From positions 62,001-126,000 of the forward strand of contig NZ_BBYK01000041.1 in assembly GCF_001570365.1 (NCBI RefSeq): a stretch of DNA of 64,000 nt. Direction: 5' to 3'. Within the stretch, counting starts at the first letter, position 1, and every line of letters begins with the position of its first letter. Source of the DNA: Microtetraspora fusca. Its GTDB lineage: Bacteria > Actinomycetota > Actinomycetes > Streptosporangiales > Streptosporangiaceae. This document shows positions 16,287 through 25,522 of this stretch, in pieces. A program made the translations under genes and the position numbers. The notes below the pieces were generated by a model. That model made no database searches and had not been told where the DNA came from. It worked only from the letters and a program-made list of their open reading frames with translations.

Positions 16287-16410
16287 CCGGCCGCCACCTC
16301 CCAAACGTCCGCCGTACGCCTCGAAGACGGCGCCGGCCACTCGACCCGAGCGTCAGGAACCTATCGCCCCGGCCCGCGCCGCGCCGCACCGAGGTGGGCC
16401 CCGGCGGGCG

Positions 16411-17178
16411 TCACTCCCAGCGGAAGGTGCGGGAGGCCACCGCGAGCGTGACCACGGCCCATGCCACCAGCACGAGCACCGGACCGGCCGGGAAGCCGCC
16501 GCCGGAGGCGAGCACCGACCGCATCCCGTTCGTCAGCGCGGTGATCGGCAGCAGCTCCAGGATCGGGCGTACGCCTTCGGGGAACCTGGCGACGGGGAAG
16601 ACGACGCCACCCAGTCCCAGCAGGACGAGGTAGACGAGGTTGGCCGCCGCGAGCGTGGCCTCGGCCCGGAGCGTGCCCGCGATCAGCAGGCCCAGGCCGC
16701 TGAAGGCGGCGGTGCCGAGCACGATCAGCAGCGCGATCCAGAGCGGGTCTCCGTGCGGGGACCAGCCCATGGCCAGCGCGACGACGCAGATCACCGCGAC
16801 CTGGATGACCTCCACGCCCAGGACGGCCACGGTCTTGGCGAGCAGCAGGCCGGGCCGGGAAAGCGGGGTGGCCCCGAGCCGCTTGAGCACGCCGTACCGC
16901 CGTTCGAACCCGGTGGCGATGGCCTGGCCGGTGAACGCGGTGGACATGACGGCGAGCGCGAGGACGCCGGGCGTGACGAAGTCGACCCGGGACCCGGACA
17001 CGTTGATCAGCGGCGCCCGCGAGAACCCGACGAGCAGCAGCACGGGGATGATCAGGGTGAGCAGCAGCTGCTCGCCGTTGCGGAGCATGGCGCGCATCTC
17101 CGCCCCCGCCTGCGCCAGCACCATCCGCGACAGCGGGGCCGCGCCGGGCCGGGGGGTGAAGTCGAGCGTCGTGGTCAT
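16411..17178 (-). CDS. ABC-2 type transporter permease, drug-exporter (DrrB-like)
   Basis: A 255-residue permease with six predicted helices (about 37-55, 68-85, 108-138, 145-170, 176-195 and 230-250). It has the ABC-2 pattern FERRYGVLKRLGATPLSRPGLLLAKT between helices 2 and 3. The protein is short and lacks a large extracellular domain, as in daunorubicin-resistance-type exporters. It is the second gene of an operon; the ATPase gene ends 52 bp upstream. Substrate unknown. Confidence 0.88.
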   Translation of the reverse strand: MTTTLDFTPRPGAAPLSRMVLAQAGAEMRAMLRNGEQLLLTLIIPVLLLVGFSRAPLINVSGSRVDFVTPGVLALAVMSTAFTGQAIATGFERRYGVLKRLGATPLSRPGLLLAKTVAVLGVEVIQVAVICVVALAMGWSPHGDPLWIALLIVLGTAAFSGLGLLIAGTLRAEATLAAANLVYLVLLGLGGVVFPVARFPEGVRPILELLPITALTNGMRSVLASGGGFPAGPVLVLVAWAVVTLAVASRTFRWE

Positions 17179-17230
17179 CGCGTGGTCCGATCGGAGTGGG
17201 CCGGGCGGGCCGCGCCCCAGGTGGGGCGGG

Positions 17231-18181
17231 TCATCGCAGCTCCCGGCCGGTGAGTTCGAGGAAGACGTCTTCGAGGGTGCGCCGCTCGATGCTGAGGTCC
17301 TCGGCCGTGACGCCCTCGCTGGCGCACCAGGCGGTGACCGTGGCGAGCAGACCGGGGGCGACCTGCCCCTCGATGATGTAGTGCCCGGCGGGCGACTCCT
17401 TGGCGGCGCTCCCCTCGGGGAGGGCGCCGAGCAGCTCGTCGAGGTTCAGCCCCGGGCGGGCCCGGAACCGGAGCTGGCGCTCGGCGCCGGTCAGCGTGGC
17501 GGGAGTCCCGGCGGCGACGACCCGACCGTGGTCGATGATGATCACCTGGTCGGCGAGCTTCTCCGCCTCGTCCATGTAGTGCGTGGTGAGGACGACCGAG
17601 ACCCCGGCCTCGCGCAGGCCGGTGACCACGTCCCAGCAGGCGTACCTGGCCTGGGGGTCGAGGCCCGCCGTGGGCTCGTCGAGGAAGACCAGCTCGGGCC
17701 GCCCCACGATCGCCCCGGCCAGCGACAGCCGCTGCTGCTGCCCGCCGGACAGCCGCCGGTACGGCGTGCGCGCGTGCTCGGAGAGGCCGAGCCGGTCCAG
17801 GAGCGCGGCGGGGTCGAGCGGGTGGGCGTGGAACCGGGCCATGAGGCGCAGCCACTCGCCGGCGCGCATCGCGGGGGGCACGCCGCCGGACTGGAGCATC
17901 ACGCCGACCCGGGCCTTGAGCGACCGGTCGGACGGGTGGAGGCCCAGCACGCGCACCTCGCCGCCGTCGGCGTGGCGGAAACCCTCGCAGATCTCGATGG
18001 TGGACGTCTTCCCCGCCCCGTTGGGGCCGAGGATCGCGGTCACCCGGCCGCGCGCGCAGGACAGCGTCAGGCCGTCGATCGCGGTGGTGCGGCCGTAGCG
18101 CTTGACGAGGTCGCGCACCTCGACCGCGGGCGTGCCGTCGGCGCCCGGCGCGGGTCGCGTGTTCGCGGCGTCCGGCATCAT
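17231..18181 (-). CDS. ABC transporter ATP-binding protein, DrrA-like
   Basis: An ATPase of about 316 residues. Walker A is GPNGAGKTS, the signature is LSGGQQQRLSLAGAI, Walker B is LVFLDEPTAGLD and the H loop is TTHYMDEAEKLADQ. A DrrA-type C-terminal domain of about 80 residues follows. Two adjacent ATG codons (18181 and 18178) lie behind AGGAG, so the exact start is ambiguous by one residue. A longer frame reaching 18280 has no ribosome site. Together with the downstream permease it would form a multidrug or lipid exporter. Its promoter region is shared with sufR on the other strand. Confidence 0.9.
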   Translation of the reverse strand: MMPDAANTRPAPGADGTPAVEVRDLVKRYGRTTAIDGLTLSCARGRVTAILGPNGAGKTSTIEICEGFRHADGGEVRVLGLHPSDRSLKARVGVMLQSGGVPPAMRAGEWLRLMARFHAHPLDPAALLDRLGLSEHARTPYRRLSGGQQQRLSLAGAIVGRPELVFLDEPTAGLDPQARYACWDVVTGLREAGVSVVLTTHYMDEAEKLADQVIIIDHGRVVAAGTPATLTGAERQLRFRARPGLNLDELLGALPEGSAAKESPAGHYIIEGQVAPGLLATVTAWCASEGVTAEDLSIERRTLEDVFLELTGRELR

Positions 18182-18380
18182 GGTTCTCCTGCCTGCCGTC
18201 CGCACCATGGCAGACGCGGGGGATCGCAGTGGCCGGCAGTCCCCACGCTCCCGGCCTCCCCCCAGCCAGATGGGACACACTTCTTGACGAGACGAGTCTA
18301 GGGAGGCGGCGGGGTGCCCGGGCCGCCGGAGCCCTGTTCGCGCGCGCCGTCGGCCGTCCCCGGGCGCCGGGCGGGCAGTG

Positions 18381-18399
18381 TTAGGTAAGCCTACCCTGC
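18381..18399. promoter_or_regulatory. IdeR/DtxR-like iron box upstream of sufR
   Basis: TTAGGTAAGCCTACCCTGC matches 14 of 19 positions of the well-known DtxR/IdeR consensus TTAGGTTAGGCTAACCTAA, including both TTAGGT and CCT ends. It lies between the divergent ABC operon and sufR. It would place the Fe-S assembly operon under iron control as well as SufR. The match is read directly; binding is inferred. The rest of the 18182-18513 gap holds the SufR site and no gene. Confidence 0.65.
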
Positions 18400-18460
18400 G
18401 TGACTAATTGCATTCCGGACGGTTCCGGCCTTCGTTTGTGGCGAGGGAAGCAATTACGGC

Positions 18461-18475
18461 ACACTGATGTTGTGA
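18461..18475. promoter_or_regulatory. SufR operator, ACACT-N5-TGTGA
   Basis: The bases ACACT GATGT TGTGA give an exact ACACT-N5-TGTGA dyad, the arrangement I recall as reported for the SufR-type repressor Rv1460 of Mycobacterium tuberculosis at its own suf promoter. It lies 39 bp upstream of the start I assign to sufR. It would let apo- or holo-SufR control the whole operon. It overlaps a GTG at 18472, which argues against that GTG as the start. Confidence 0.75.
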
Positions 18476-18513
18476 AATACGTGCCCGGGAAGACGAACGT
18501 CGAGGAGGCCGCG

Positions 18514-19275
18514 GTGACGCGGCTTTCCGGCGTGCCCGGCAGCACAGCCGAGAGCAGGGCCGAGATCGCGGTGGGAAGCGCGCTGTCCGCCGAGCGTGGC
18601 ACGCGGGCGCGGGTCGCGCGTCTCATCCTCGAACACGGTCCGGTGACCGCCGCCGACCTGGGCGAACGGCTGGGGCTCACCCCCGCGGCCGTCCGCCGCC
18701 ACCTGGACGCGTTGCTCGCCGACGGGATGATCGCACCCCGTACGGCGAGGCCGCGCGGCCAGCGGGGCAGGGGGCGGCCGGCCAAGCTGTTCGCGATCAC
18801 CGACGCGGGCCGCAGCGCCTTCGTCCACGCGTACGACGACCTGGCGGGCAGCGCGTTGCGCTTCCTGGCCGAGCGGCTCGGAGACGAGGCCGTGTCCGAG
18901 TTCGCGCGGGCACAGGTCGCCGGCTTGGTCGACAGGCTGGAGTCGGTCATGCGCGAGGTCCCCGCCGACCAGCGGATCCGCGTGCTGGCCGAGGCGTTGT
19001 CCGCCGAGGGCTACGCCGCCTCCGCGACGGAGACGGCCATAGGAGGCGAGCAGCTCTGCCAGCACCACTGCCCGGTCGCGCACGTCGCCGCGAAGTTCCC
19101 GCAGCTGTGCGAGGCCGAGACGGAGGCGTTCGGGCAACTGCTCGGCACACCGGTGCAACGACTGGCCACGATCGCCAACGGTGACGGGGTCTGCACCACA
19201 CACGTGAGTTCTCACGCGCTGGCCGTACGGCACGCGCGCAGTCATGAAACGACGAGCAAGGAGACCGGAAGGTGA
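18514..19275 (+). CDS. sufR: Fe-S cluster-sensing transcriptional repressor SufR
   Basis: A 253-residue winged-helix regulator heading the SUF operon. The helix-turn-helix is near residues 28-75 ([37 protein letters not shown]). The C-terminal cluster-binding region has four cysteines ([22 protein letters not shown] and GDGVCTTH), the known SufR pattern for holding an Fe-S cluster. I choose the GTG at 18514 because GAGGAGG sits 5 nt upstream; upstream GTG codons at 18400 and 18472 overlap the iron box or operator. Its stop overlaps the sufB start (GTGA). It likely represses its own operon when Fe-S clusters are plentiful. Confidence 0.9.
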   Translation: MTRLSGVPGSTAESRAEIAVGSALSAERGTRARVARLILEHGPVTAADLGERLGLTPAAVRRHLDALLADGMIAPRTARPRGQRGRGRPAKLFAITDAGRSAFVHAYDDLAGSALRFLAERLGDEAVSEFARAQVAGLVDRLESVMREVPADQRIRVLAEALSAEGYAASATETAIGGEQLCQHHCPVAHVAAKFPQLCEAETEAFGQLLGTPVQRLATIANGDGVCTTHVSSHALAVRHARSHETTSKETGR

Positions 19276-20684
19276 CTCTCACCGACCGCCCGGAGCTGGA
19301 AGGCCTCGGGAATTACAAGTTCGGCTGGGCCGACTCGGATGTGGCCGGTGCCGCGGCCCGCCGTGGCCTGTCCGAGGAGGTCGTCCGCAACATCTCCCAG
19401 CTCAAGAACGAGCCGGAGTGGATGCTCGACCTGCGCCTCAAGGGCCTGCGGCTGTTCGGGAAGAAGCCGATGCCGACGTGGGGCTCGGACCTGTCCGGCA
19501 TCGATTTCGACAACATCAAGTACTTCGTCCGGTCCACGGAGAAGCAGGCCGCCTCCTGGGACGAACTGCCCGCCGACATCAAGAACACCTACGACAAGCT
19601 CGGCATCCCCGACGCGGAGAAGCAGCGCCTGATCGCGGGCGTGGCCGCCCAGTACGAGTCGGAGGTCGTCTACCACAAGATCCGTGAGGACCTTGAGGAG
19701 AAGGGCGTCATCTTCGTCGACACCGACACCGGCCTGCGCGAGCACGAGGACATCTTCAAGGAGTACTTCGGCTCGGTGATCCCGGTCGGCGACAACAAGT
19801 TCGCCTCGCTGAACACCGCGGTCTGGTCGGGCGGCTCCTTCATCTACGTGCCGCCGAACGTGAACGTGGAGATCCCGCTCCAGGCCTACTTCCGGATCAA
19901 CACCGAGAACATGGGCCAGTTCGAGCGGACCCTGATCATCGTGGACGAGAACTCCTACGTCCACTACGTCGAGGGCTGCACCGCGCCGATCTACTCGTCC
20001 GACTCGCTGCACTCGGCGGTCGTCGAGATCATCGTGAAGAAGAACGCCCGCTGCCGGTACACGACCATCCAGAACTGGTCGAACAACGTCTACAACCTGG
20101 TCACCAAGCGCGCCGTGGCGTACGAGGGCGCGACCATGGAGTGGATCGACGGCAACATCGGCTCCAAGGTCACGATGAAGTACCCGGCGGTCTACCTGAT
20201 GGGCGAGCACGCCAAGGGCGAGACCCTGTCGGTGGCCTTCGCGGGTGAGGGCCAGCACCAGGACGCCGGCGCCAAGATGGTGCACCTCGCGCCCAAGACG
20301 TCGAGCACGATCGTGTCCAAGTCCGTCGCCCGCGGCGGCGGCCGCACGTCCTACCGCGGCCTCGTCCAGATCGAGGAGGGTGCGGCCGGGTCGGCGTCCA
20401 CGGTGAAGTGTGACGCGCTGCTGGTGGACCAGATCAGCCGCTCCGACACCTACCCCTACGTGGACGTCCGCGAGGACGACGTGTCGATGGGGCACGAGGC
20501 GACGGTCTCCAAGGTGTCCGAGGACCAGCTCTTCTACCTGATGAGCCGCGGCCTGAACGAGGACGAGGCGATGGCGATGATCGTGCGCGGCTTCGTCGAG
20601 CCGATCGCCAGGGAGCTCCCGATGGAGTACGCCCTGGAGCTGAACCGCCTGATCGAGCTGCAGATGGAAGGGGCCGTCGGCTGA
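19272..20684 (+). CDS. sufB: Fe-S cluster assembly scaffold protein SufB
   Basis: A 470-residue SufB, the beta-helical scaffold on which the nascent cluster is built with SufC and SufD. Strong family segments include [24 protein letters not shown] and [20 protein letters not shown] (with the conserved Cys). The C-terminal [30 protein letters not shown] binds SufC. No intein interrupts it, unlike some actinobacterial sufB genes. The GTG start overlaps the sufR stop, and the stop overlaps the sufD ATG, so the operon is tightly coupled. Confidence 0.97.
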   Translation: MTLTDRPELEGLGNYKFGWADSDVAGAAARRGLSEEVVRNISQLKNEPEWMLDLRLKGLRLFGKKPMPTWGSDLSGIDFDNIKYFVRSTEKQAASWDELPADIKNTYDKLGIPDAEKQRLIAGVAAQYESEVVYHKIREDLEEKGVIFVDTDTGLREHEDIFKEYFGSVIPVGDNKFASLNTAVWSGGSFIYVPPNVNVEIPLQAYFRINTENMGQFERTLIIVDENSYVHYVEGCTAPIYSSDSLHSAVVEIIVKKNARCRYTTIQNWSNNVYNLVTKRAVAYEGATMEWIDGNIGSKVTMKYPAVYLMGEHAKGETLSVAFAGEGQHQDAGAKMVHLAPKTSSTIVSKSVARGGGRTSYRGLVQIEEGAAGSASTVKCDALLVDQISRSDTYPYVDVREDDVSMGHEATVSKVSEDQLFYLMSRGLNEDEAMAMIVRGFVEPIARELPMEYALELNRLIELQMEGAVG

Positions 20685-21817
20685 TGGGTCTGGAAACGAT
20701 GCCGGTGTCCAAGCTCCACGCGGAGTCGTCGTACGACCCGGCCGACTTCCCGGTGCCGACCGGCCGCGAGGAGGAGTGGCGGTTCACGCCGCTGTCCCGC
20801 CTCAAGGGGCTCCACAACGGCACGGCCGCGCCCACGGGCAACGTCGTGGTCGAGGTGGACGCCGCGCCCGAGGTGACCGTGGAGACGGTCGGCCGCGACG
20901 ACTCCAGGATCGGCGCCGCCTACGTGCCGTCCGACCGGGTCAGCGCTCAGGCGTACGCCTCGTTCGAGAAGGCGACCGTCATCACGGTGCCCCGGGAGGT
21001 CGTGGCCTCCCGGCCGACCGTGATCAACGTGCGCGGCCTCGGCGAGGGCGCGGGCCACGGGGCCACCTACGGCCACATCGTGGTCCGGGTCGAGCCGATG
21101 GCGCAGGCGGTGCTGGTCCTCGACCACACCGGCGGCGCGGTCTACGCCGACAACGTCGAGTTCGCGGTCGGCGAGGGCGCGACCCTCAAGGTCGTCAGCC
21201 TGCAGGACTGGGCCGACGGCGCCGTCCACGTCTCCCACCACCACGCGCAGCTCGGCAAGGACGCGACGTTCCGGTCCTTCGTGGTGACCCTCGGCGGCGA
21301 CCTCGTACGGCTCTCGCCGTCCGTGTCGTACACCGCTCCGGGCGGCGACGCCGACCTGACCGGGCTCTACTTCGTGGACGCCGGGCAGCACCTGGAGCAC
21401 CGCCTCTGGGTGGACCACGGGGTGCCCAACTGCCGCAGCAACGTGACCTACAAGGGCGCGCTGCAGGGCGACGGGGCGCACGCCGTGTGGATCGGCGATG
21501 TGATCATCCGGGCCGAGGCCGAGGGCACCGACACCTACGAGCTCAACCGGAACCTCCTGCTCACCGACGGCGCCCGCGCCGACTCGGTGCCGAACCTGGA
21601 GATCCTCACCGGCGAGGTCGCCGGGGCGGGCCACGCCTCCGCCTCCGGCCGTCTCGACGACGAGCACATCTTCTACCTGCAGGCTCGCGGCATCCCGTAC
21701 GACGAGGCCCGCCGTCTCGTGGTGCACGGCTTCTTCGCCCAGCTCCTGGAGAAGATCGAAGTCGAGGAGATCCGCGAGCGGGTGCTGTCCGCAGTGGAGG
21801 CTGAGCTCGCGCGATGA
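20684..21817 (+). CDS. sufD: Fe-S cluster assembly protein SufD
   Basis: A 377-residue SufD. It shares the SufB-like beta-helix core (LDHTGGAVYADNVEFAVGEGATLKVVSLQDW and DGAHAVWIGDVIIRAEAEGTDTYELNRNLLL). The C-terminal helices (QARGIPYDEARRLVVHGFFAQLLEKI) dock SufC. The typical N-terminus ESSYDPADFPVPTGREEEWRFTPL is present. It forms the SufBC2D scaffold with its neighbours. It begins in a TGATG overlap with sufB and ends overlapping the Rieske ferredoxin gene by 4 bp. Confidence 0.96.
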   Translation: MGLETMPVSKLHAESSYDPADFPVPTGREEEWRFTPLSRLKGLHNGTAAPTGNVVVEVDAAPEVTVETVGRDDSRIGAAYVPSDRVSAQAYASFEKATVITVPREVVASRPTVINVRGLGEGAGHGATYGHIVVRVEPMAQAVLVLDHTGGAVYADNVEFAVGEGATLKVVSLQDWADGAVHVSHHHAQLGKDATFRSFVVTLGGDLVRLSPSVSYTAPGGDADLTGLYFVDAGQHLEHRLWVDHGVPNCRSNVTYKGALQGDGAHAVWIGDVIIRAEAEGTDTYELNRNLLLTDGARADSVPNLEILTGEVAGAGHASASGRLDDEHIFYLQARGIPYDEARRLVVHGFFAQLLEKIEVEEIRERVLSAVEAELAR

Positions 21818-22128
21818 GTTTCGAGAAGGTCTGCAAGGTCAGCGACATCCCCGACGACGGCGCCCTGGGCGTCGAGGTGGGGGACATCCCGGTCGCGCTC
21901 GTCCGCACCGGCGGTGAGGTCTTCGCGCTGCACGACGTGTGCTCGCACGCGGAGGTGAAGCTGAGCGAGGGCGAGGTCTACGACCACACCCTGGAGTGCT
22001 GGCTGCACGGCTCGTGCTTCGACCTGCGCTCCGGCAAGCCCACCGGCCCGCCCGCCACCAAGCCCGTGAACGTCTACCGAGTCAAGATCGACGGCGATGA
22101 CGTGTACGTCTCGCTCTCGAAGGAGTAA
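21814..22128 (+). CDS. Rieske-type [2Fe-2S] ferredoxin of the SUF operon
   Basis: A 104-residue Rieske ferredoxin similar to the non-heme iron oxygenase ferredoxin group. The cluster ligands are visible as C-S-H (DVCSHAEV) and C-W-L-H (LECWLHGSCFDL), giving the CxH...CxxH pattern with two Cys and two His. It is inserted between sufD and sufC, a conserved position in actinobacterial SUF operons. A role in supplying electrons for assembly or as a client is plausible but not shown by sequence. It overlaps sufD by 4 bp and precedes sufC by 3 bp. Confidence 0.93.
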   Translation: MSFEKVCKVSDIPDDGALGVEVGDIPVALVRTGGEVFALHDVCSHAEVKLSEGEVYDHTLECWLHGSCFDLRSGKPTGPPATKPVNVYRVKIDGDDVYVSLSKE

Positions 22129-22131
22129 TAC

Positions 22132-22878
22132 GTGTCAACCCTTGAGATTCGTGACCTGCACGTCGCCGTGGGCGACAAGGAGATCCTGCGCGGCGTCAAC
22201 CTGACCGTCAGCGCGGGCGAGACGCACGCGATCATGGGGCCGAACGGCTCCGGCAAGTCCACCCTCGCGTACGCGATCGCCGGTCACCCGAAGTACACCA
22301 TCACCTCGGGCGCCGTGCTGCTCGACGGCGAGGACATGCTCGCCATGTCGGTGGACGAGCGGGCCCGGGCCGGCCTCTTCCTCGCGATGCAGTACCCGGT
22401 CGAGGTGCCCGGTGTGAGCGTCTCCAACTTCCTGCGCTCCGCGGTCACCGCCGTGCGCGGCGAGGCCCCCAAGCTGCGCGAGTTCGCCAAGGACCTGAAG
22501 AACGGCATGGACGCCCTGTCCATCGACCCGGCGTTCGCGCAGCGCAACACCAACGAGGGCTTCTCCGGCGGCGAGAAGAAGCGGCACGAGATCCTCCAGC
22601 TCGAGCTCCTCAAGCCGAAGATCGCCGTCCTGGACGAGACCGACTCCGGCCTCGACGTCGACGCCCTCCGCGTCGTCTCCGAGGGCATCAACCGGTTCCG
22701 CGACACCGGCGACACCGGCGTGCTGCTGATCACCCACTACACCCGCATCCTCCGCTATGTGAAGCCCGACTTCGTGCACGTCTTCGCCGGCGGCCGCATC
22801 GTCGAGGAGGGCGGCCCCGAGCTGGCCGACAAGCTGGAGGACGAGGGTTACGAGTCCTACGTGAAGGCGTCCGCGTAA
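22132..22878 (+). CDS. sufC: Fe-S cluster assembly ATPase SufC
   Basis: A 248-residue ABC-type ATPase of the SufBCD complex; it is soluble, not a transporter subunit. Walker A is GPNGSGKST, the Q-loop region is LAMQYPVEVPGVSVSNFL, the signature is the SufC-specific FSGGEKKRHEILQL, Walker B is IAVLDETDSGLD and the H loop is LLITHYTRIL. The TDSGLD sequence is a SufC hallmark. It is followed directly by sufS, whose ATG overlaps the stop by one base. Confidence 0.97.
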   Translation: MSTLEIRDLHVAVGDKEILRGVNLTVSAGETHAIMGPNGSGKSTLAYAIAGHPKYTITSGAVLLDGEDMLAMSVDERARAGLFLAMQYPVEVPGVSVSNFLRSAVTAVRGEAPKLREFAKDLKNGMDALSIDPAFAQRNTNEGFSGGEKKRHEILQLELLKPKIAVLDETDSGLDVDALRVVSEGINRFRDTGDTGVLLITHYTRILRYVKPDFVHVFAGGRIVEEGGPELADKLEDEGYESYVKASA

Positions 22879-24140
22879 TGAGCGTTCCGAGCTTCGACGT
22901 GGAGAGGGTCAGGAAGGACTTCCCGATCCTCTCCCGCGAGCTGCCCGGCGGCCGGCCGCTGGTCTACCTCGACTCGGGCAACTCCTCCCAGAAGCCCGCC
23001 CAGGTGATCGACACCATGCGCGAGCACCTGGCCCAGCACTACGGCAACGTCGGCCGGGCGCTGCACGCGCTCGGCAGCGAGTCGACCGAGGCGTACGAGG
23101 CGGCCCGCGACAAGATCGCCGCGTTCGTGGGCGCGTCGTCGCGAGACGAGATCGTCTTCACCAAGAACGCCTCCGAGGCGATCAACCTGGTCGCGTACGC
23201 CTTCGGCAACCCGATCAACACCGACGAGCGGTTCCGGGTCGGCCCCGGCGACGAGATCGTCATCACGGAGATGGAGCACCACTCCAACATCGTGCCGTGG
23301 CAGCTCCTCGCCCAGCGCACGGGCGCGACGCTGCGCTGGTTCTCCGTCACCGACGAGGGCCGTCTCTCCCTGGACAACCTCGACGAGCTGGTCAACGAGC
23401 GCACCAAGATCGTCTCGATCGTCCACCAGTCGAACGTGCTCGGCACGGTCAACTCGATCTCGCCGATCCTGGCCCGGGTCCGCGAGGTCGGCGCGCTGAT
23501 GATGATCGACGCCTCGCAGTCGGTGCCCCACCAGCGGGTGGACGTGGCCGACCTCGACGTCGACTTCGTCGCCTTCACCGGGCACAAGATGCTCGGCCCG
23601 TCCGGCATCGGCGTGCTGTGGGGCCGCCGCGAGCTGCTCGAGGCCATGCCGCCGTTCCTCGGCGGCGGCGAGATGATCGAGGCGGTCTGGATGGACCACT
23701 CGACCTACGCCCCCGTGCCGCACAAGTTCGAGGCCGGGACGCCGCCGATCGTCGAGGCCGTCGGCCTCGGCGCCGCGGTCGACTACCTGACGTCGATCGG
23801 CATGGACGCGATCAAGCAGCACGAGCGGGAGCTCACCGGTTACACCCTCGACGCGCTGGGGGAGATCCCCGGCCTGCGGATCGTCGGCCCGCGCACCGTC
23901 ATCGCGCGCGGCGGCACGGTCTCGTTCACCCTTGAGGGTATCCACCCGCACGACGTCGGCCAGATCCTGGACGACGTGTTCGGCATCGCCGTACGGGTAG
24001 GACACCACTGCGCCCGGCCGCTTCACCTGCGGTTCGGAATTCCCGCGACCACTCGGGCGTCGTTCTACCTGTACAACACGACGGCCGAGGTCGACGCTCT
24101 GGTCCGCGGCCTCCACCATGTCCAGAAGGTGTTCGGCTGA
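22878..24140 (+). CDS. sufS: Cysteine desulfurase SufS
   Basis: A 420-residue class V PLP-dependent desulfurase that mobilises sulfur from cysteine. The PLP lysine is K237 in FTGHKMLGPSGIGVLWG, the cofactor-stacking His lies in EMEHHSNIVPW, and the persulfide-forming catalytic Cys is C378 in RVGHHCARPLH. Length and motifs are those of group II SufS/CsdA enzymes. It partners with SufU encoded 3 bp downstream, which accepts the sulfur. Expected to be cytosolic and essential, given that no ISC system is seen in the window. Confidence 0.97.
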   Translation: MSVPSFDVERVRKDFPILSRELPGGRPLVYLDSGNSSQKPAQVIDTMREHLAQHYGNVGRALHALGSESTEAYEAARDKIAAFVGASSRDEIVFTKNASEAINLVAYAFGNPINTDERFRVGPGDEIVITEMEHHSNIVPWQLLAQRTGATLRWFSVTDEGRLSLDNLDELVNERTKIVSIVHQSNVLGTVNSISPILARVREVGALMMIDASQSVPHQRVDVADLDVDFVAFTGHKMLGPSGIGVLWGRRELLEAMPPFLGGGEMIEAVWMDHSTYAPVPHKFEAGTPPIVEAVGLGAAVDYLTSIGMDAIKQHERELTGYTLDALGEIPGLRIVGPRTVIARGGTVSFTLEGIHPHDVGQILDDVFGIAVRVGHHCARPLHLRFGIPATTRASFYLYNTTAEVDALVRGLHHVQKVFG

Positions 24141-24143
24141 GCC

Positions 24144-24581
24144 ATGATCGCTGAATCCATGTACCAGGAGCTCATCCTGGAGCACTACAAGCACCCGCAG
24201 GGCCGCGGGCTGCGTGAGCCGTTCGACGCAGAGGTGCACCATGTGAACCCGACCTGCGGCGACGAGGTCACGCTGCGGGTGAAGCTGGGTGACGGCGGCA
24301 AGGTGCTGGACGTCTCCTACGACGGACAGGGCTGCTCGATCAGCCAGGCGGCGGCCTCCGTGCTGCACGAGCTCGCCACCGGCTCCACGATCGAGGAGTC
24401 CCTCTCGGTGGTCGACGAGTTCACCCGGCTCATGCAGGGGCGGGGCCAGGTCGAGGCCGACGAGGACGTGCTCGGCGACGCGGTCGCCTTCGCCGGAGTG
24501 GCGAAGTTCCCCGCCCGGGTCAAGTGCGCGCTGCTGTCCTGGATGGCCTACAAGGACGCCGTGCTGCGGAGCCAGGCGTGA
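24144..24581 (+). CDS. sufU: Sulfur-transfer zinc protein SufU
   Basis: A 145-residue SufU. The zinc ligands of the family are all visible: C38 and D40 in NPTCGDE, C64 in GQGCSISQA and C128 in ARVKCALLSW. SufU takes persulfide sulfur from SufS through zinc-ligand exchange and passes it to SufB. The GxGCxxSxAS segment and the roughly 20-residue insertion after it separate SufU from IscU. It lies 3 bp after sufS, and sufT follows 28 bp later behind a strong ribosome site. Confidence 0.95.
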   Translation: MIAESMYQELILEHYKHPQGRGLREPFDAEVHHVNPTCGDEVTLRVKLGDGGKVLDVSYDGQGCSISQAAASVLHELATGSTIEESLSVVDEFTRLMQGRGQVEADEDVLGDAVAFAGVAKFPARVKCALLSWMAYKDAVLRSQA

Positions 24582-24609
24582 CCCCTCGAACGAACGTAAG
24601 GAGGATGGC

Positions 24610-24975
24610 GTGAGCAAGCCGACCGAGACCCCCACGGCGACGTTCGACGGAGATACCTCCCTCGACGACGTCCTGGAGGCACTGAAGGACGTCGTGGACC
24701 CCGAGCTGGGGATCAACGTGGTCGACCTCGGCCTGATCTACGGGGTCAACCTCGACCCCGCCGGCGAGGGCGAGCGGCCCATCGCCACGGTGGACATGAC
24801 GCTGACCAGCGCGGCCTGCCCGCTGACCGACGTCATCGAGGACCAGGCCAACTCGGCCCTCGCCGACCTCGTGTCCAACGTCGTGATCAACTGGGTGTGG
24901 CTCCCGCCGTGGGGCCCGGACAAGATCACCGACGAGGGTCGCGAGCAGCTCCGGATGCTGGGCTTCAACGTCTGA
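24610..24975 (+). CDS. sufT: SufT/MIP18-family (DUF59) Fe-S maturation factor
   Basis: A 121-residue DUF59 protein, last gene of the SUF operon. Family motifs are VVDPELGINVVDLGLIYGV near residue 28 and MTLTSAACPLTDVIEDQ near residue 72 with the conserved Cys. The C-terminal WLPPWGPDKITDEGREQLRMLGFNV is typical of actinobacterial SufT. Relatives help deliver or mature clusters. I choose the GTG at 24610, 5 nt after AAGGAGG; the ATG at 24605 is in another frame. A strong hairpin follows. Confidence 0.92.
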   Translation: MSKPTETPTATFDGDTSLDDVLEALKDVVDPELGINVVDLGLIYGVNLDPAGEGERPIATVDMTLTSAACPLTDVIEDQANSALADLVSNVVINWVWLPPWGPDKITDEGREQLRMLGFNV

Positions 24976-24987
24976 CCGGACTTTCCA

Positions 24988-25025
24988 CGGGCCGACCCCG
25001 GGCTTCCCGGCCGGGGGTCGGCCCG
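24988..25025 (+). terminator. Terminator-like hairpin at the end of the SUF operon
   Basis: A perfect 12-bp stem (CGGGCCGACCCC with GGGGTCGGCCCG) and 14-nt loop start 12 bp after the sufT stop. The tail (TTCCCG) has no real T run. Position and stability favour transcription termination. Confidence 0.75.
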
Positions 25026-25522
25026 TTCCCGTGCCGCCGGGCGCGAGCCACCGTCGCGGTGTCCCGCACGCGGGTGGAGCCTCCTCGGGAGAACGCGCGT
25101 GACCGTGCCGGGCGGGGTCGTCACCGTGATGTTGGTGGCTGAGGGAATGGTGTAGGGTTGCATCTCGTTATGCCCGAAGCGACTTGAATGACGGTGTCCG
25201 TGACAAGGCCGCTCGTATCCATGCGGGTGACCTGCACGACTGCGGGAACACCGAGGTCGCCGGATTGACCGTGGTGCCGCACCACGCGAGGCGCGCATCA
25301 CGCGACGCCACCGCCTGACGCAGGGGCCTGCCCGCCGCATCGCTTGGCGGCGCCGGACTTTGTGTCCGTCCAGGAAACGATCCTGGCAGCCCCGACCATG
25401 AACACCCCTGCGTACGAATGAATGAAGTACGGCGCCGCCGTACCTGTCCTGGCTCGTCCTTTCGCAGAAGTGACGCGCCCCCGTGTTTCGACACGTCGAC
25501 TTCGATGAAAGGCACGAACCTC
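25026..25522 (+). promoter_or_regulatory. Long untranslated leader region of the DEAD-box helicase gene
   Basis: About 500 bp without a convincing gene. A possible -10 (TAGGGT, 25153-25158) lies at the left of a leader of some 360 nt. The leader contains two short upstream ORFs: MPEAT at 25170-25187 and a 26-codon frame beginning with the ATG at 25189. It also has a 7-bp hairpin with 3-nt loop (GTACGGC-GCC-GCCGTAC, around 25428-25444). Long leaders are common on cold-induced RNA helicase genes, so post-transcriptional control is a reasonable guess. No known riboswitch was recognised. Confidence 0.45.

Noticed and set aside
18400-18513. Longer sufR start at GTG 18400 or 18472
   Set aside because: Both overlap regulatory sequences and lack ribosome sites, while GTG 18514 follows GAGGAGG.
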